A DNA stretch of 64,000 nucleotides, from the NCBI GenBank assembly GCA_017303675.1, contig JAFLBX010000002.1:496001-560000 (forward strand), in the 5' to 3' direction. The notes under the pieces were generated by a model. It did no database searches and was not told the origin of the DNA. It was given only the letters and a program-made list of their open reading frames with translations. How positions within the stretch are numbered: the first letter of the stretch is position 1; every line of letters starts with the position of its first letter. Positions 1-8,884 of the stretch are shown one piece after another. Made by a program: the position numbers and the translations under genes. Source of the stretch: Ignavibacteria bacterium. GTDB taxonomy: Bacteria > Bacteroidota > Ignavibacteria > Tepidaquicellales > OLB5.

Positions 1-33
1 AAAAACTGATCCTGGTAAATAATATAATTTTAT

Positions 34-70
34 ACACAAAGTTTCTTAAAAGAGGCTTTGTGTTTTTTTT
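34..70 (+). terminator. Rho-independent terminator of an upstream gene
   Basis: An 8-bp stem (ACACAAAG at 34-41 paired with CTTTGTGT at 56-63) is followed by a run of seven T. It points rightward, so it should end a transcript from a gene to the left of the window, just before the CvpA-like gene. Confidence 0.75.
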
Positions 71-88
71 AATATTTAATATTACAAA

Positions 89-625
89 TTGAACTGGTTA
101 GATATAGTAATTGTTTTAATTGTTACTTTACCGACATTTTTCGGTTTCAGGAAAGGCTTCCTTAGAAAGCTCCTTGGAATCGCCGGAATTATTCTTGGGT
201 TTATACTCGCTGTAAATTTTTACAGCAGTGTATCAGTGATTTTAAGCAAGGTTATAAAAGAAAACCAGGTATTTGTAAATGTATTAAGCTTTTTACTGAT
301 AATCGGTATTGTTTACGGTGCTTCAATATGGCTTGCCAGATTTATCGCTTCCATGAACTCCGGTACAAGCATTATAGATAAGATATTAGGCACAATAGTC
401 GGGTTTATCCAGGGATTACTCGTAGCTAGTGTTTTATTGTATAACCTTTCAGTTGCCGATCTGCCTTCGAAATCAACAAGGGAGAGTTCATTATTATATC
501 CAACTGTCACAAAAATTGCCCCTGCATTGTTTGATAAGATTCTGGAATATTTTCCGGGTTTGCAGGAATTGTATAAAGAATATATTATACCAGAAAAGAA
601 AGAGCCGAAAAAAAGCTCAGTATAG
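89..625 (+). CDS. CvpA family inner-membrane protein
   Basis: 178-residue protein with four hydrophobic segments (roughly residues 4-20, 26-50, 62-84 and 100-122) and a lysine-rich C-terminal tail. The opening NWLDIVIV...FFGFRKGFLRKLLGI is the typical start of the CvpA (colicin V production) family, a small integral membrane family of uncertain biochemical role. The start is TTG; no better ATG precedes the conserved region. It ends 17 nt before the response regulator and may be co-transcribed with it. Family assignment is good; the role in this organism is unknown. Confidence 0.8.
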   Translation: MNWLDIVIVLIVTLPTFFGFRKGFLRKLLGIAGIILGFILAVNFYSSVSVILSKVIKENQVFVNVLSFLLIIGIVYGASIWLARFIASMNSGTSIIDKILGTIVGFIQGLLVASVLLYNLSVADLPSKSTRESSLLYPTVTKIAPALFDKILEYFPGLQELYKEYIIPEKKEPKKSSV

Positions 626-642
626 AGTAATTAATAGAGTAA

Positions 643-2016
643 ATGAGTACAATATTAATCATAGAAGACGATAAGGCGATAGTAGATGTCCTTAAGATGA
701 TACTTGAACATGACGGGTTCAGGATCGAAAAGGCATTCAACGGGCCAACCGGGATTGAAAAGTTCAAAGAGGTTGATCCTGATATCGTTCTTCTTGATAT
801 ACGTATGCCGAAAATGGATGGTATAGAAGTACTCCAGGAGCTTCGTAAAATTGACCCTTCATCGATAATAATAATGATATCCGGACACGGAAATATTGAA
901 ACAGCTGTACAAACCACTAAACTTGGTGCGTATGATTTCATTTCAAAGCCATTTGATGTAGAAAGGCTTAAGCTTACCATTCAAAACGGGATGAACTACA
1001 GAAAGCTTCTTGCTGAAAATGAAAGCATGAAGAAGAAATTTGATACTGATGCAGAGTTCCTCGGTTCAAGCGATGAAATGAAAAGACTTAAAGACCAGAT
1101 CACAAAAATTGCATCAACATCAAGCAGGGTGTTAATCACCGGTGAGAACGGAACCGGCAAGGAGCTTGCCGCGAAACAGATACACAGATTAAGCGACAGG
1201 GCAGATAAGCCTTTCATTCATCTCAACTGCGCTATAATACCGAAGGACCTGCTTGAAGTTGAGCTCTTTGGCTGTGTAGAAGGCTATCTTTCATTTTCAC
1301 CCGGTAAACGTATCGGAAGATTTGAAATGGCCAACGGCGGAACTTTGTTCCTCGATGAGATAGCTGACCTCAGCATGGAATCACAGGCTAAGCTGCTGAA
1401 TGTTTTGGGAGAGAACAAGATTGAACCGCTCGGAAGCAGTAATTTTATACCGGTTGATGTAAGGGTAATTGCATCTACCAACAGGGATCTTAATCAATTG
1501 ATATCAGAAGGTAAATTCAGGGAAGATCTTTATCACAGGCTGAATGTTCTGACCTTGGTTTTACCACCATTGAGAAACAGGAAAGAAGATATTGCTGAGT
1601 TAGTCTGCTTTTTTTCAAAGGCAATATCTATTAAGAACGATATGCCTGTAAAAACATTCACCCCAAAGGCTCTTGAATATTTAAGCTCTTTAAAGTGGCC
1701 GGGTAACGTAAGAGAGCTGAAAAACACTATTGAAAGGCTTATAATCCTTTCAGATTCTGATGAAATAGACAGAAAAAACATAGAGGGTGAAAATCAGCCG
1801 TATTCTTCTGAAATGGATAAATTAGTTAATTCAGAAAGCAGTTTAAGGGATTTTCAGGATATCTCAGAAAAGATCTTCATTGAAAAACGGCTTCTTGAAA
1901 ACAACTGGAACATATCCAAAACCGCTGAATCCCTTGATATTCAAAGAAGTCACCTTTATACCAAAATTAAGCAATTCAACATAGAAAACCCCGAAAAAGA
2001 CGATAAAAATCAGTAG
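643..2016 (+). CDS. NtrC/NtrX-type response regulator lacking GAFTGA motif
   Basis: 457 residues in the order receiver domain (1-120; acidic pocket E8/D9/D10, phospho-acceptor D52, S80, K102), AAA+ ATPase (about 135-370; Walker A GENGTGKE at 167-174, Walker B TLFLDEI at 234-240, R293 and R299 in the arginine-finger region) and a C-terminal Fis-type helix-turn-helix (about 410-445). This is the architecture of sigma-54-dependent activators. However, the GAFTGA loop that contacts sigma-54 is replaced: after ELFG (207-210) the sequence reads CVEGYLSFSPGKR. NtrX-like regulators with altered loops are known to act without sigma-54, so this protein may use its ATPase differently. No cognate histidine kinase lies beside it. 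Confidence 0.88.
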   Translation: MSTILIIEDDKAIVDVLKMILEHDGFRIEKAFNGPTGIEKFKEVDPDIVLLDIRMPKMDGIEVLQELRKIDPSSIIIMISGHGNIETAVQTTKLGAYDFISKPFDVERLKLTIQNGMNYRKLLAENESMKKKFDTDAEFLGSSDEMKRLKDQITKIASTSSRVLITGENGTGKELAAKQIHRLSDRADKPFIHLNCAIIPKDLLEVELFGCVEGYLSFSPGKRIGRFEMANGGTLFLDEIADLSMESQAKLLNVLGENKIEPLGSSNFIPVDVRVIASTNRDLNQLISEGKFREDLYHRLNVLTLVLPPLRNRKEDIAELVCFFSKAISIKNDMPVKTFTPKALEYLSSLKWPGNVRELKNTIERLIILSDSDEIDRKNIEGENQPYSSEMDKLVNSESSLRDFQDISEKIFIEKRLLENNWNISKTAESLDIQRSHLYTKIKQFNIENPEKDDKNQ

Positions 2017-2121
2017 TAAATATGACTAATATAGGCAGTTTTCCGCTTATTGCTTATTAGAACATATTTTCATATAATCACGGAATTCAAATTCTAATTT
2101 TTATTAATTTTAAACAAGAAA

Positions 2122-3522
2122 ATGATAATTAAGAAATACTTTCTGGCTTTTTTACTTATGCTCTCTTTATTTGCAGCCTCTGAAGGAAATGTTTTCGCTC
2201 AGCTTGGCAACAGCAATATGACATTACTGGCTAACAGAAATACACATCCCGGAACAGGCGGAAATTTATATTCTGCATTATGGGGTTATGTAGCTCCCAA
2301 TGGCCGTGAATACGCAATTTTAGGCTGCGCTTCAGGTACAGCTTTCTATGATGTAACTGATTCAGCAAATATAGTTGAAGTAGGATTTATTGCCGGACCT
2401 ACCAGCAACTGGCGCGAAATGAAAGTGTTTTCTAATTATGCTTATGTTGTTTCAGAAGCTAACAACAGCAAAATACAGATCATTGACCTTTCAAACCTTC
2501 CGGCATCAGTAACTTTGGCAGGTACATCAAATATGCCAAGCCATTCTACAACACACTCAATCTCACAGGATGGCCCGTATCTTTATCTGCATGGCTGTAA
2601 CAGCAGCTTTGGACAGGGCGTTACAGTTGTAGATCTTACAAATCCGCTGGCACCTGTAAAAAGAGGCGGCTGGAATACTCATTACGTTCACGATAGCAGG
2701 GTAAGAAACGATACCATTTATGCCTGCAATATATATGATCCGCCGGGAACTGTAACAGTTATAAACGCAGCAAACAAGGATAATCTGACTACAATTACAT
2801 CATGGGTAAATAATCCCAATCCTTTCCCGCACAATGCTGCTTTAACAGCAGGCAGAACCTATATCTATACTACCGATGAAACTTCATCACCAAACGGAAA
2901 ATTAAAAGTATGGAATATATCAAATCTTTCAAATGTAACATTTGTAACAAACTGGCAGCCAACAGGTATTACAACTGCAATTGTTCACAATGTAGAAATA
3001 TACGGTAACTACGCTTTAGTAGCACATTATTCAGCAGGGATCAGGTTAATAAACATATCAAATCCTACTACTCCTACTGAAGTAGCATGGTATGATACTT
3101 ATCCAACAAATAACAGTTCAAACTTCAATGGATGTTGGGGAGTATATATGTTCCCTTCCGGTAAGATAATCGCATCTGACAGACAGACCGGTTTATATGT
3201 TGTAAAACCAACCATTCCATTAGTTGGTATCAATGAACCGGGAAATGAAACACCAGATAAGTTTGAATTAAAACAGAATTATCCAAACCCGTTTAACCCA
3301 ACCACATATATAGATTTTAATCTTAAAACAGCAGCTCATGTTAAATTAAAAGTTACTGATATTCTTGGCAGGCAGGTTGCTTTACTTGCAGATGAATTCA
3401 GAAATGCAGGAGCTCATAAGATCAGCTTTGATGCAGGCAGACTTTCAAGCGGTATTTACTTCTATACTTTATCAACTGATAAAGGATTTTCTGAAACCAA
3501 AAAGATGATCTTAAACAAATAA
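2122..3522 (+). CDS. Choice-of-anchor B (LVIVD repeat) T9SS protein, copy 1
   Basis: 466 residues. An N-terminal signal peptide ends near FAQ (residue 27). A body of LVIVD-type repeats follows (for example WREMKVFSNYAYVVSE, KIQIIDLSNL, GVTVVDLTNP, GIRLINISNP), predicted to fold as a beta-propeller. The C-terminal sorting domain of about 85 residues opens with LKQNYPNPFNPTT and ends in SSGIYFYTL...KKMILNK, the tail cleaved during T9SS export. First of three tandem paralogs, with only 4 nt to the next. LVIVD proteins are surface or secreted proteins without an assigned reaction; none is evident here. Confidence 0.88.
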   Translation: MIIKKYFLAFLLMLSLFAASEGNVFAQLGNSNMTLLANRNTHPGTGGNLYSALWGYVAPNGREYAILGCASGTAFYDVTDSANIVEVGFIAGPTSNWREMKVFSNYAYVVSEANNSKIQIIDLSNLPASVTLAGTSNMPSHSTTHSISQDGPYLYLHGCNSSFGQGVTVVDLTNPLAPVKRGGWNTHYVHDSRVRNDTIYACNIYDPPGTVTVINAANKDNLTTITSWVNNPNPFPHNAALTAGRTYIYTTDETSSPNGKLKVWNISNLSNVTFVTNWQPTGITTAIVHNVEIYGNYALVAHYSAGIRLINISNPTTPTEVAWYDTYPTNNSSNFNGCWGVYMFPSGKIIASDRQTGLYVVKPTIPLVGINEPGNETPDKFELKQNYPNPFNPTTYIDFNLKTAAHVKLKVTDILGRQVALLADEFRNAGAHKISFDAGRLSSGIYFYTLSTDKGFSETKKMILNK

Positions 3523-3526
3523 TAAA

Positions 3527-4921
3527 ATGAAAATTAATCTAAACAGGTCATTTATAGCTGTTGTTTTATTATTTTTAAGCGCAGCAACAGCATTTTCACA
3601 ATTACCAAACCAAAATACAACTTTGCTTGCACAGAAAGATGAACATGGCAACGGTTACTCAGCTTTATGGGGTTACGCTGGTCCTAACGGCAGGGAATAC
3701 GCTATTTTAGGCTGCAGTACAGGAACAGCATTTTACGATATAACTGATACTGCTAACATTCATGAAGTTGATTTTGTGCCCGGAGTAGCTTCAGGCTGGC
3801 GCGAAATGAAGGTATTTTCAAGCTATGCTTATGTTGTTTCAGAAGGCACCAACAGCAGGCTGCAGATCATTGCGCTGCAATATCTGCCGGATTCTGTAAG
3901 CCTTGTTGCTACATATTCATATACTGGATATACAAAAACACATTCAATTTCTCAATCAGGACCGTATTTATACCTGCATGGCGGCAACAATACACAGGGT
4001 GGAACGGATCCGGGAGGAGTGACCATACTTGATATTACAAATCCACAGTCACCTGTAAAACGCGGTTCATGGTCAAACTTTTATATACATGATTCAAGAA
4101 TTCTCAACGATACAATCTATGCATGTAATATATATGATCCCCCGGGAACAATATCTGTAATTAATGCTGCTAACAAGGATAATCTTGTAACAATCGGAAG
4201 CTGGGTGAATAATCCCAACCCGTTCCCGCATAACTGCGCTATTCCTAATGACAGAAGATATATCTATACTACAGATGAAACTTCATCGCCAAACGGCAAG
4301 CTGAAGGTTTGGAATAAATCAAATCTTAACAATGTAACACTGGTTACTACTTGGCAGCCTACAAATATTACAACTGCTATAGTTCATAATGTAGAAATTT
4401 ATAATAACCTGGCTGTTGTGGCGCATTATACTGCAGGTATAAGGATAATTGATATTTCAAATCCAACAACACCTAATGAAATTGCCTGGTATGATACTTA
4501 TCCTTCAAGCAATTCAGCTCAGTTTGCAGGCTGTTGGGGAGTATTTATGTTCCCCTCATCAGGAAAAATAATTGGTTCTGATATGTCAGGCGGTTTATTT
4601 GTTATAAAAGTCGGCAGCAACATCACCGGACTTGCAGGCAATGAATCAATTCCCGATGGATTTTCATTAAAGCAAAATTATCCAAATCCGTTCAACCCAT
4701 CAACAACAATTGAATATAACCTGCCAAAATCAACATATGTAACATTAAAGATATATGATGTTGTGGGCAGGGAAGTAGCTCTTCTTGCTGATGAATTTAA
4801 GATAGCCGGCAATTATAAGGTGAATTTTGATGCTGCAAGGCTTTCCAGCGGAATATATTTCTATTCAATTACAACAAAAGAAGGATTCAGAGATACTAAA
4901 AAACTTGTTTTAACAAAATAA
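3527..4921 (+). CDS. Choice-of-anchor B (LVIVD repeat) T9SS protein, copy 2
   Basis: 464 residues: signal peptide ending at AFSQ, LVIVD-repeat propeller, and a T9SS tail opening LKQNYPNPFNPSTT. It shares long near-identical blocks with copy 1 (DTIYACNIYDPPGT, NNPNPFPHN, YTTDETSSPNGKLKVWN), which implies a recent tandem duplication. It starts 4 nt after the previous stop, so the first two copies should be co-translated. A strong terminator follows. Expected at the cell surface or in the medium; substrate unknown. Confidence 0.88.
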   Translation: MKINLNRSFIAVVLLFLSAATAFSQLPNQNTTLLAQKDEHGNGYSALWGYAGPNGREYAILGCSTGTAFYDITDTANIHEVDFVPGVASGWREMKVFSSYAYVVSEGTNSRLQIIALQYLPDSVSLVATYSYTGYTKTHSISQSGPYLYLHGGNNTQGGTDPGGVTILDITNPQSPVKRGSWSNFYIHDSRILNDTIYACNIYDPPGTISVINAANKDNLVTIGSWVNNPNPFPHNCAIPNDRRYIYTTDETSSPNGKLKVWNKSNLNNVTLVTTWQPTNITTAIVHNVEIYNNLAVVAHYTAGIRIIDISNPTTPNEIAWYDTYPSSNSAQFAGCWGVFMFPSSGKIIGSDMSGGLFVIKVGSNITGLAGNESIPDGFSLKQNYPNPFNPSTTIEYNLPKSTYVTLKIYDVVGREVALLADEFKIAGNYKVNFDAARLSSGIYFYSITTKEGFRDTKKLVLTK

Positions 4922-4942
4922 TTCAGCTTAAATTTTTAACCG

Positions 4943-4967
4943 GCCCGCTTTTGAAGCGGGCTTTTTT
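4943..4967 (+). terminator. Rho-independent terminator after second propeller paralog
   Basis: Perfect 8-bp GC-rich stem (GCCCGCTT / AAGCGGGC, 3-nt loop) followed by six T. It separates the first two propeller genes from the third. Confidence 0.88.
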
Positions 4968-5018
4968 ATTGATGTAATGTGATATTGTTTTTATGTTAAC
5001 AGATAATTAACTTGGAAA

Positions 5019-6386
5019 ATGAAAATTATTATAAAAGCAGCTATAGTCCTCTTTATTTTTTCGATGCATGTTTTTTCGCAGCTGCCTAACAGCAATATGC
5101 GGCTTATTGCCAATAAGAATGAACATTTTACAAATTTTTACTCTGCAATTTGGGGATATACTGCACCTGATGGAAGCGAATACGCAATATTGGGTTGCGC
5201 CAATGGAACTGCTTTTTACAATATAACAGATACTAATAATGTATTTGAATCCGGGTTTGTACCGGGATTAACATCACTTTGGCGTGAGTTTAAAACCTTT
5301 GGACACTATGCTTATATTGTTTCAGAAGCTTATGGCAGCGGTTTGCAGGTGGTTGACCTTCAGTACCTGCCGGATTCTGTATCTTTGGTTAATACAATTA
5401 CGTTTACAGGTTATGCCAGAACGCATACAATTTCCCAGGAGGGTCCGTATTTATATTTAAGCGGGGGTGATTATAACGGAGGCGGGATATTTATCTTTGA
5501 TGTATCAACTAATCCGGTAAATCCCGTAAAACGCGGTAACTGGTATGAACATTACATACATGACTGCCGGGTATACAATGATACCATTTGGGGTGCTGCA
5601 ATTTTTGACGGTTATATTTATGCTATAGATGCAGTAAATAAAGATAGTATGCGTACAATTACAAGATGGTATAATATACCTCAACCCGGTCCGCATAATA
5701 CTGCTATAACTGAAGATGGAAGCTATCTTTATGTAACTGATGAAATAGGCGGATTCCCGAGGTTACTAAAAGTATGGGAAGTTGATAATTTAACTAATCC
5801 GTTACTGGTTGCTCAATGGCAGCCTACCGGTATCGATTCATCAATTGTACACAACGTTGAAATTTACGGCAATTATGCATTGGCGGCACATTATACCGCA
5901 GGAGTCAGATTGCTGAATATATCAAATCCTTCCGTACCGGTAGAAATTGCCTGGTATGACACTTATCCGCAGAATAACGGCTTTACTTATGACGGGTGCT
6001 GGGGTGTTTACATGTTCCCAAGCGGAAAAATAATTGCATCTGACAGGTCAACCGGCTTATATGTGCTTAAAATCTCAGCAATTCCACCGATTGGAATAAA
6101 TTCAAATGGCAGCGAAGTGCCTGCAGGATATAAATTAGAGCAGAATTATCCTAATCCATTCAACCCTGTTACAAAAATTAATTATTCATTACCTAAGAAT
6201 GCATATGTTAAATTATATGTGTATGATGCTTCCGGAAGGCTGGTAAGAAAATTAGTTGATTCATTCGAGCCGGCCGGGAACAGATCAATAAGCTTTAATG
6301 CAGGGGAGCTCTCAAGCGGCGTGTATTTTTACACTATGCAGGCAGACGATAATTATTTATCCAAAAAGATGATCCTTATAAAATAA
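5019..6386 (+). CDS. Choice-of-anchor B (LVIVD repeat) T9SS protein, copy 3
   Basis: 455 residues: signal peptide (to about VFSQ), LVIVD repeats and a T9SS tail opening LEQNYPNPFNPVT. It is clearly homologous to the two preceding genes but more diverged: the DPPGT block is missing and replaced by DGYIYAIDAVNKD. It lies beyond a strong terminator, so it probably has its own promoter and may be expressed independently. No catalytic motif was recognised. Confidence 0.87.
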   Translation: MKIIIKAAIVLFIFSMHVFSQLPNSNMRLIANKNEHFTNFYSAIWGYTAPDGSEYAILGCANGTAFYNITDTNNVFESGFVPGLTSLWREFKTFGHYAYIVSEAYGSGLQVVDLQYLPDSVSLVNTITFTGYARTHTISQEGPYLYLSGGDYNGGGIFIFDVSTNPVNPVKRGNWYEHYIHDCRVYNDTIWGAAIFDGYIYAIDAVNKDSMRTITRWYNIPQPGPHNTAITEDGSYLYVTDEIGGFPRLLKVWEVDNLTNPLLVAQWQPTGIDSSIVHNVEIYGNYALAAHYTAGVRLLNISNPSVPVEIAWYDTYPQNNGFTYDGCWGVYMFPSGKIIASDRSTGLYVLKISAIPPIGINSNGSEVPAGYKLEQNYPNPFNPVTKINYSLPKNAYVKLYVYDASGRLVRKLVDSFEPAGNRSISFNAGELSSGVYFYTMQADDNYLSKKMILIK

Positions 6387-6398
6387 CTGAACTACTAT

Positions 6399-6710
6399 AT
6401 GGATAACATGGACGAATCCTGGGTAATATTATGTGAAACGTATGATTATATGGAATCAGAGCTTATCGAAGCGTTATTAAGGGACAGCTCTATAGAATAT
6501 TTAACCAAAAATAAAGCTGATACTGCGTCAGATGAGCTTGGAACAAGAATTATGGGAAAAATATCTGCCGGAATTCCGATAATTATATATATTCAAAAGG
6601 CAGATGAAGCCCGGGCTTTAAACATGTTAAATGAAGACAAATCTCATTTGCTTGACAGGGAAGACCTTGATTTCGGTATAATTACTGATGATATTGGCGA
6701 CCCTGAATAA
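6399..6710 (+). CDS. Small DUF2007-like protein
   Basis: 103 residues, soluble and acidic, with no signal peptide. The pattern WVILCETYDYMESELIEALLRDSSIEYL ... IIIYIQKADEARALNML resembles the DUF2007 'putative signal transducing' fold, a small alpha/beta domain whose core includes a conserved W and a late A..ML helix. It begins 12 nt after the third propeller gene and ends beside the convergent rlmB-like gene. A second ATG lies four codons downstream. Function unknown; the family match rests on pattern only. Confidence 0.6.
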   Translation: MDNMDESWVILCETYDYMESELIEALLRDSSIEYLTKNKADTASDELGTRIMGKISAGIPIIIYIQKADEARALNMLNEDKSHLLDREDLDFGIITDDIGDPE

Positions 6711-7463
6711 CTAATGAGCCTTACAGCTTCTTTGCCGCAATATCTCATATAAGAAAACTCCTGCTGAAACAGATACATTTAAGGAGTCAATTTTACCTAC
6801 CATAGGTATTTTTACAAGGAAATCACATAAATTTATTATATTTTTCCTTAATCCTTCACCTTCACTACCGAAAACCAGCGCACATTTATCAGGAAAATCA
6901 AAATTATAGATCTCTTTATCTGTTTTTAACACTGTTCCTGTAATTTTGTAATTGTTCTCCTTCAGCATCTCAATGGTTTTGTAAATATTAGGTTCTTTTG
7001 AAATTTTAATGTAATTGGTAGCCCCTGAAGATGTTTTTATTACTGTATGGTTTACTTTTACTGAATTTTTATCTGAAATAATAATACCATCGGCACCGGC
7101 TGAAACTGCTGTCCGGATGATTGCGCCGAAATTATGCGGGTCCTGGATCTCATCCAGTATAATTAATGTAGTTCTGGGTTTATCGTTGAGTGACTTAAGT
7201 ATCTCTGTAGTTTTTGAATATTCAAAATCTTTTACATCGGCAAAAATGCCCTGGGAAATTCCTTCTGACTTATCATTTTTATCAAGTACCTTTTCAAAAT
7301 ATGTTTTAGGATAATTTTCTATGGTAATATTTTTTGATTTAGCAGAATTTTCTATTTCCTTTATTTTATTATCGTTTGCGGTCTCAAGCTTTACAATTTT
7401 ATTGATGGTTTGGGGCGCGAATTTTATTGTTTCTAAAACCGGGTTTCTTCCTATTACTAGCAT
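6711..7463 (-). CDS. rlmB: TrmH/SpoU-family 23S rRNA 2'-O-methyltransferase (RlmB-like)
   Basis: 250 residues. An N-terminal substrate-binding region (about 1-80, opening LVIGRNPVLETI) is followed by a SPOUT methyltransferase domain with its three motifs: DPHNFGAIIRTA (motif 1), LVFGSEGEGL (motif 2) and SLNVSVSAGVFLYE (motif 3). Such enzymes methylate ribose 2'-OH using SAM through a knotted active site; this layout fits the RlmB group that modifies a 23S rRNA guanosine. Length is normal. It is divergent from the MFS transporter. The exact modified position is inferred from family. Confidence 0.82.
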   Translation of the reverse strand: MLVIGRNPVLETIKFAPQTINKIVKLETANDNKIKEIENSAKSKNITIENYPKTYFEKVLDKNDKSEGISQGIFADVKDFEYSKTTEILKSLNDKPRTTLIILDEIQDPHNFGAIIRTAVSAGADGIIISDKNSVKVNHTVIKTSSGATNYIKISKEPNIYKTIEMLKENNYKITGTVLKTDKEIYNFDFPDKCALVFGSEGEGLRKNIINLCDFLVKIPMVGKIDSLNVSVSAGVFLYEILRQRSCKAH

Positions 7464-7485
7464 TAAATATGTTTAAGTTTTTGTT

Positions 7486-7493
7486 TATATTTG
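7486..7493 (+). promoter_or_regulatory. Bacteroidetes-type -7 promoter element (TATATTTG)
   Basis: Exact match to the TAnnTTTG -7 consensus in the divergent intergenic region, about 83 nt before the MFS gene. The matching -33 element is not clear. Confidence 0.4.
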
Positions 7494-7576
7494 AAGAATA
7501 ACTCCATTAATTTTATAATAATACTATTTGCAAATCTATAACTCAATCTCAAAATTAATCTGAATTAGCGAAAAAT

Positions 7577-8884
7577 ATGGAAAAGATGCTGGATAAACCT
7601 GTACATTCGCCTGCATTCAAAAAAAGGCGGGGAATCAACTGGATGACTTTAGGCTTAACATATGCAGCAATGTATATGGCGAGATATAATTTTGGCTTTG
7701 CCAATAAGCAACTATCGGATACCTTTGGCTTTTCTAAAACAGAAATCGGGACAATTATAACTATAAGTACCTTATTATACGGTCTTTCTGCAATTTTTAA
7801 CGGACCCATTGCTGACAGGTGGGGTGGAAGAAAGGCTATGATAATAGGCGCAGCCGGTGCATGCGTTTTTAATGTAGCTTTCGGTTTGGCTGCTTATATG
7901 GGATTTTTAGGTACAGGCACATTTATGCTCATCTACCTGGCAAGTATGTGGACCCTGAACCAATATTTCCAGTCTTACAGCGCATTAGCGCTCATTAAAG
8001 TCAATGCAGGCTGGTTCCACGTAACCGAAAGAGGCGTATTTTCTGCAATATTCGGTTCTATGATACAAAGCGGCAGGTTTGCTGTATATGCTTTAATGAC
8101 AACAGCTCTTGTTGCAGGCTTGCCCTGGCAGTGGAAATTCTTCCTGCCGGCAATGATAGTCGGGGTATTCACCATGTTAACCTTTATGTTCGTAAAAGAT
8201 ACACCCAAAGATGCAGGTTTAGGTGATTTCGATCCCCAGGATGCAACCAGCGGCGATACTGAAAAGATCACACTTGGATATGTAGCCAAAAAAGTATTCA
8301 CAAACCCCATAGCAATTACTATTGCAGCTGCGGAATTCTGTACCGGGCTTGTGAGAAAAGGATTCGAAGAATGGTTCCCCAGGTATATGCAGGAGGTTCA
8401 CCACCTGCAGCTTGATAATCCCGTTTTCCAGCGAAATGCATTTGCAGTGGTTATTGCCGGTATTGCAGGGGCTTTTATAGCGGGATTCCTTTCAGATAAA
8501 GTCTTTGGGCACCGAAGGCCGCCTGTAGCATTTTTAGGTTATGTGATACAGGTTATTTCCTTAACAATAGTAGCATTAGCGCCAAGCCTTGAAGCTATTA
8601 TTATCGCTTTCACGCTTAACTCACTTGCGATTTCGATGGTTCATTCTATGCTTTCAGGCACCGCGTCTATGGATTTTGGCGGCAAACGCGCTGCAGCAAC
8701 TGCAGCAGGTATGTTCGATGGCATGCAGTATGTGGGAGGTTCAGTTATGGGCGTTGGAGCCGGCTGGCTGATTGAAACCTACGGCTGGAATACATGGGGC
8801 CCGAGTATGGTTGGATTTTCAGTTATTGGCGCGATTTTAATGTTAAAGTTATGGAATGCACGGCCTTCCAGGGGCGGCCATTAA
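7577..8884 (+). CDS. OPA-family MFS transporter (GlpT/UhpT-like)
   Basis: 435 residues with about 12 predicted transmembrane helices. The N-terminus (RRGINWMTLGLTYAAMYMARYNFGFA) and the loop DRWGGRKAMI between helices 2 and 3 are characteristic of the organophosphate:phosphate antiporter branch of the major facilitator superfamily, which exchanges sugar phosphates or glycerol 3-phosphate for phosphate. The substrate cannot be read from the sequence. First gene of a three-gene unit: the next gene starts directly after its stop codon, and a HAD phosphatase follows, so a role in uptake of a phosphorylated compound is plausible but unproven. Confidence 0.82.
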   Translation: MEKMLDKPVHSPAFKKRRGINWMTLGLTYAAMYMARYNFGFANKQLSDTFGFSKTEIGTIITISTLLYGLSAIFNGPIADRWGGRKAMIIGAAGACVFNVAFGLAAYMGFLGTGTFMLIYLASMWTLNQYFQSYSALALIKVNAGWFHVTERGVFSAIFGSMIQSGRFAVYALMTTALVAGLPWQWKFFLPAMIVGVFTMLTFMFVKDTPKDAGLGDFDPQDATSGDTEKITLGYVAKKVFTNPIAITIAAAEFCTGLVRKGFEEWFPRYMQEVHHLQLDNPVFQRNAFAVVIAGIAGAFIAGFLSDKVFGHRRPPVAFLGYVIQVISLTIVALAPSLEAIIIAFTLNSLAISMVHSMLSGTASMDFGGKRAAATAAGMFDGMQYVGGSVMGVGAGWLIETYGWNTWGPSMVGFSVIGAILMLKLWNARPSRGGH

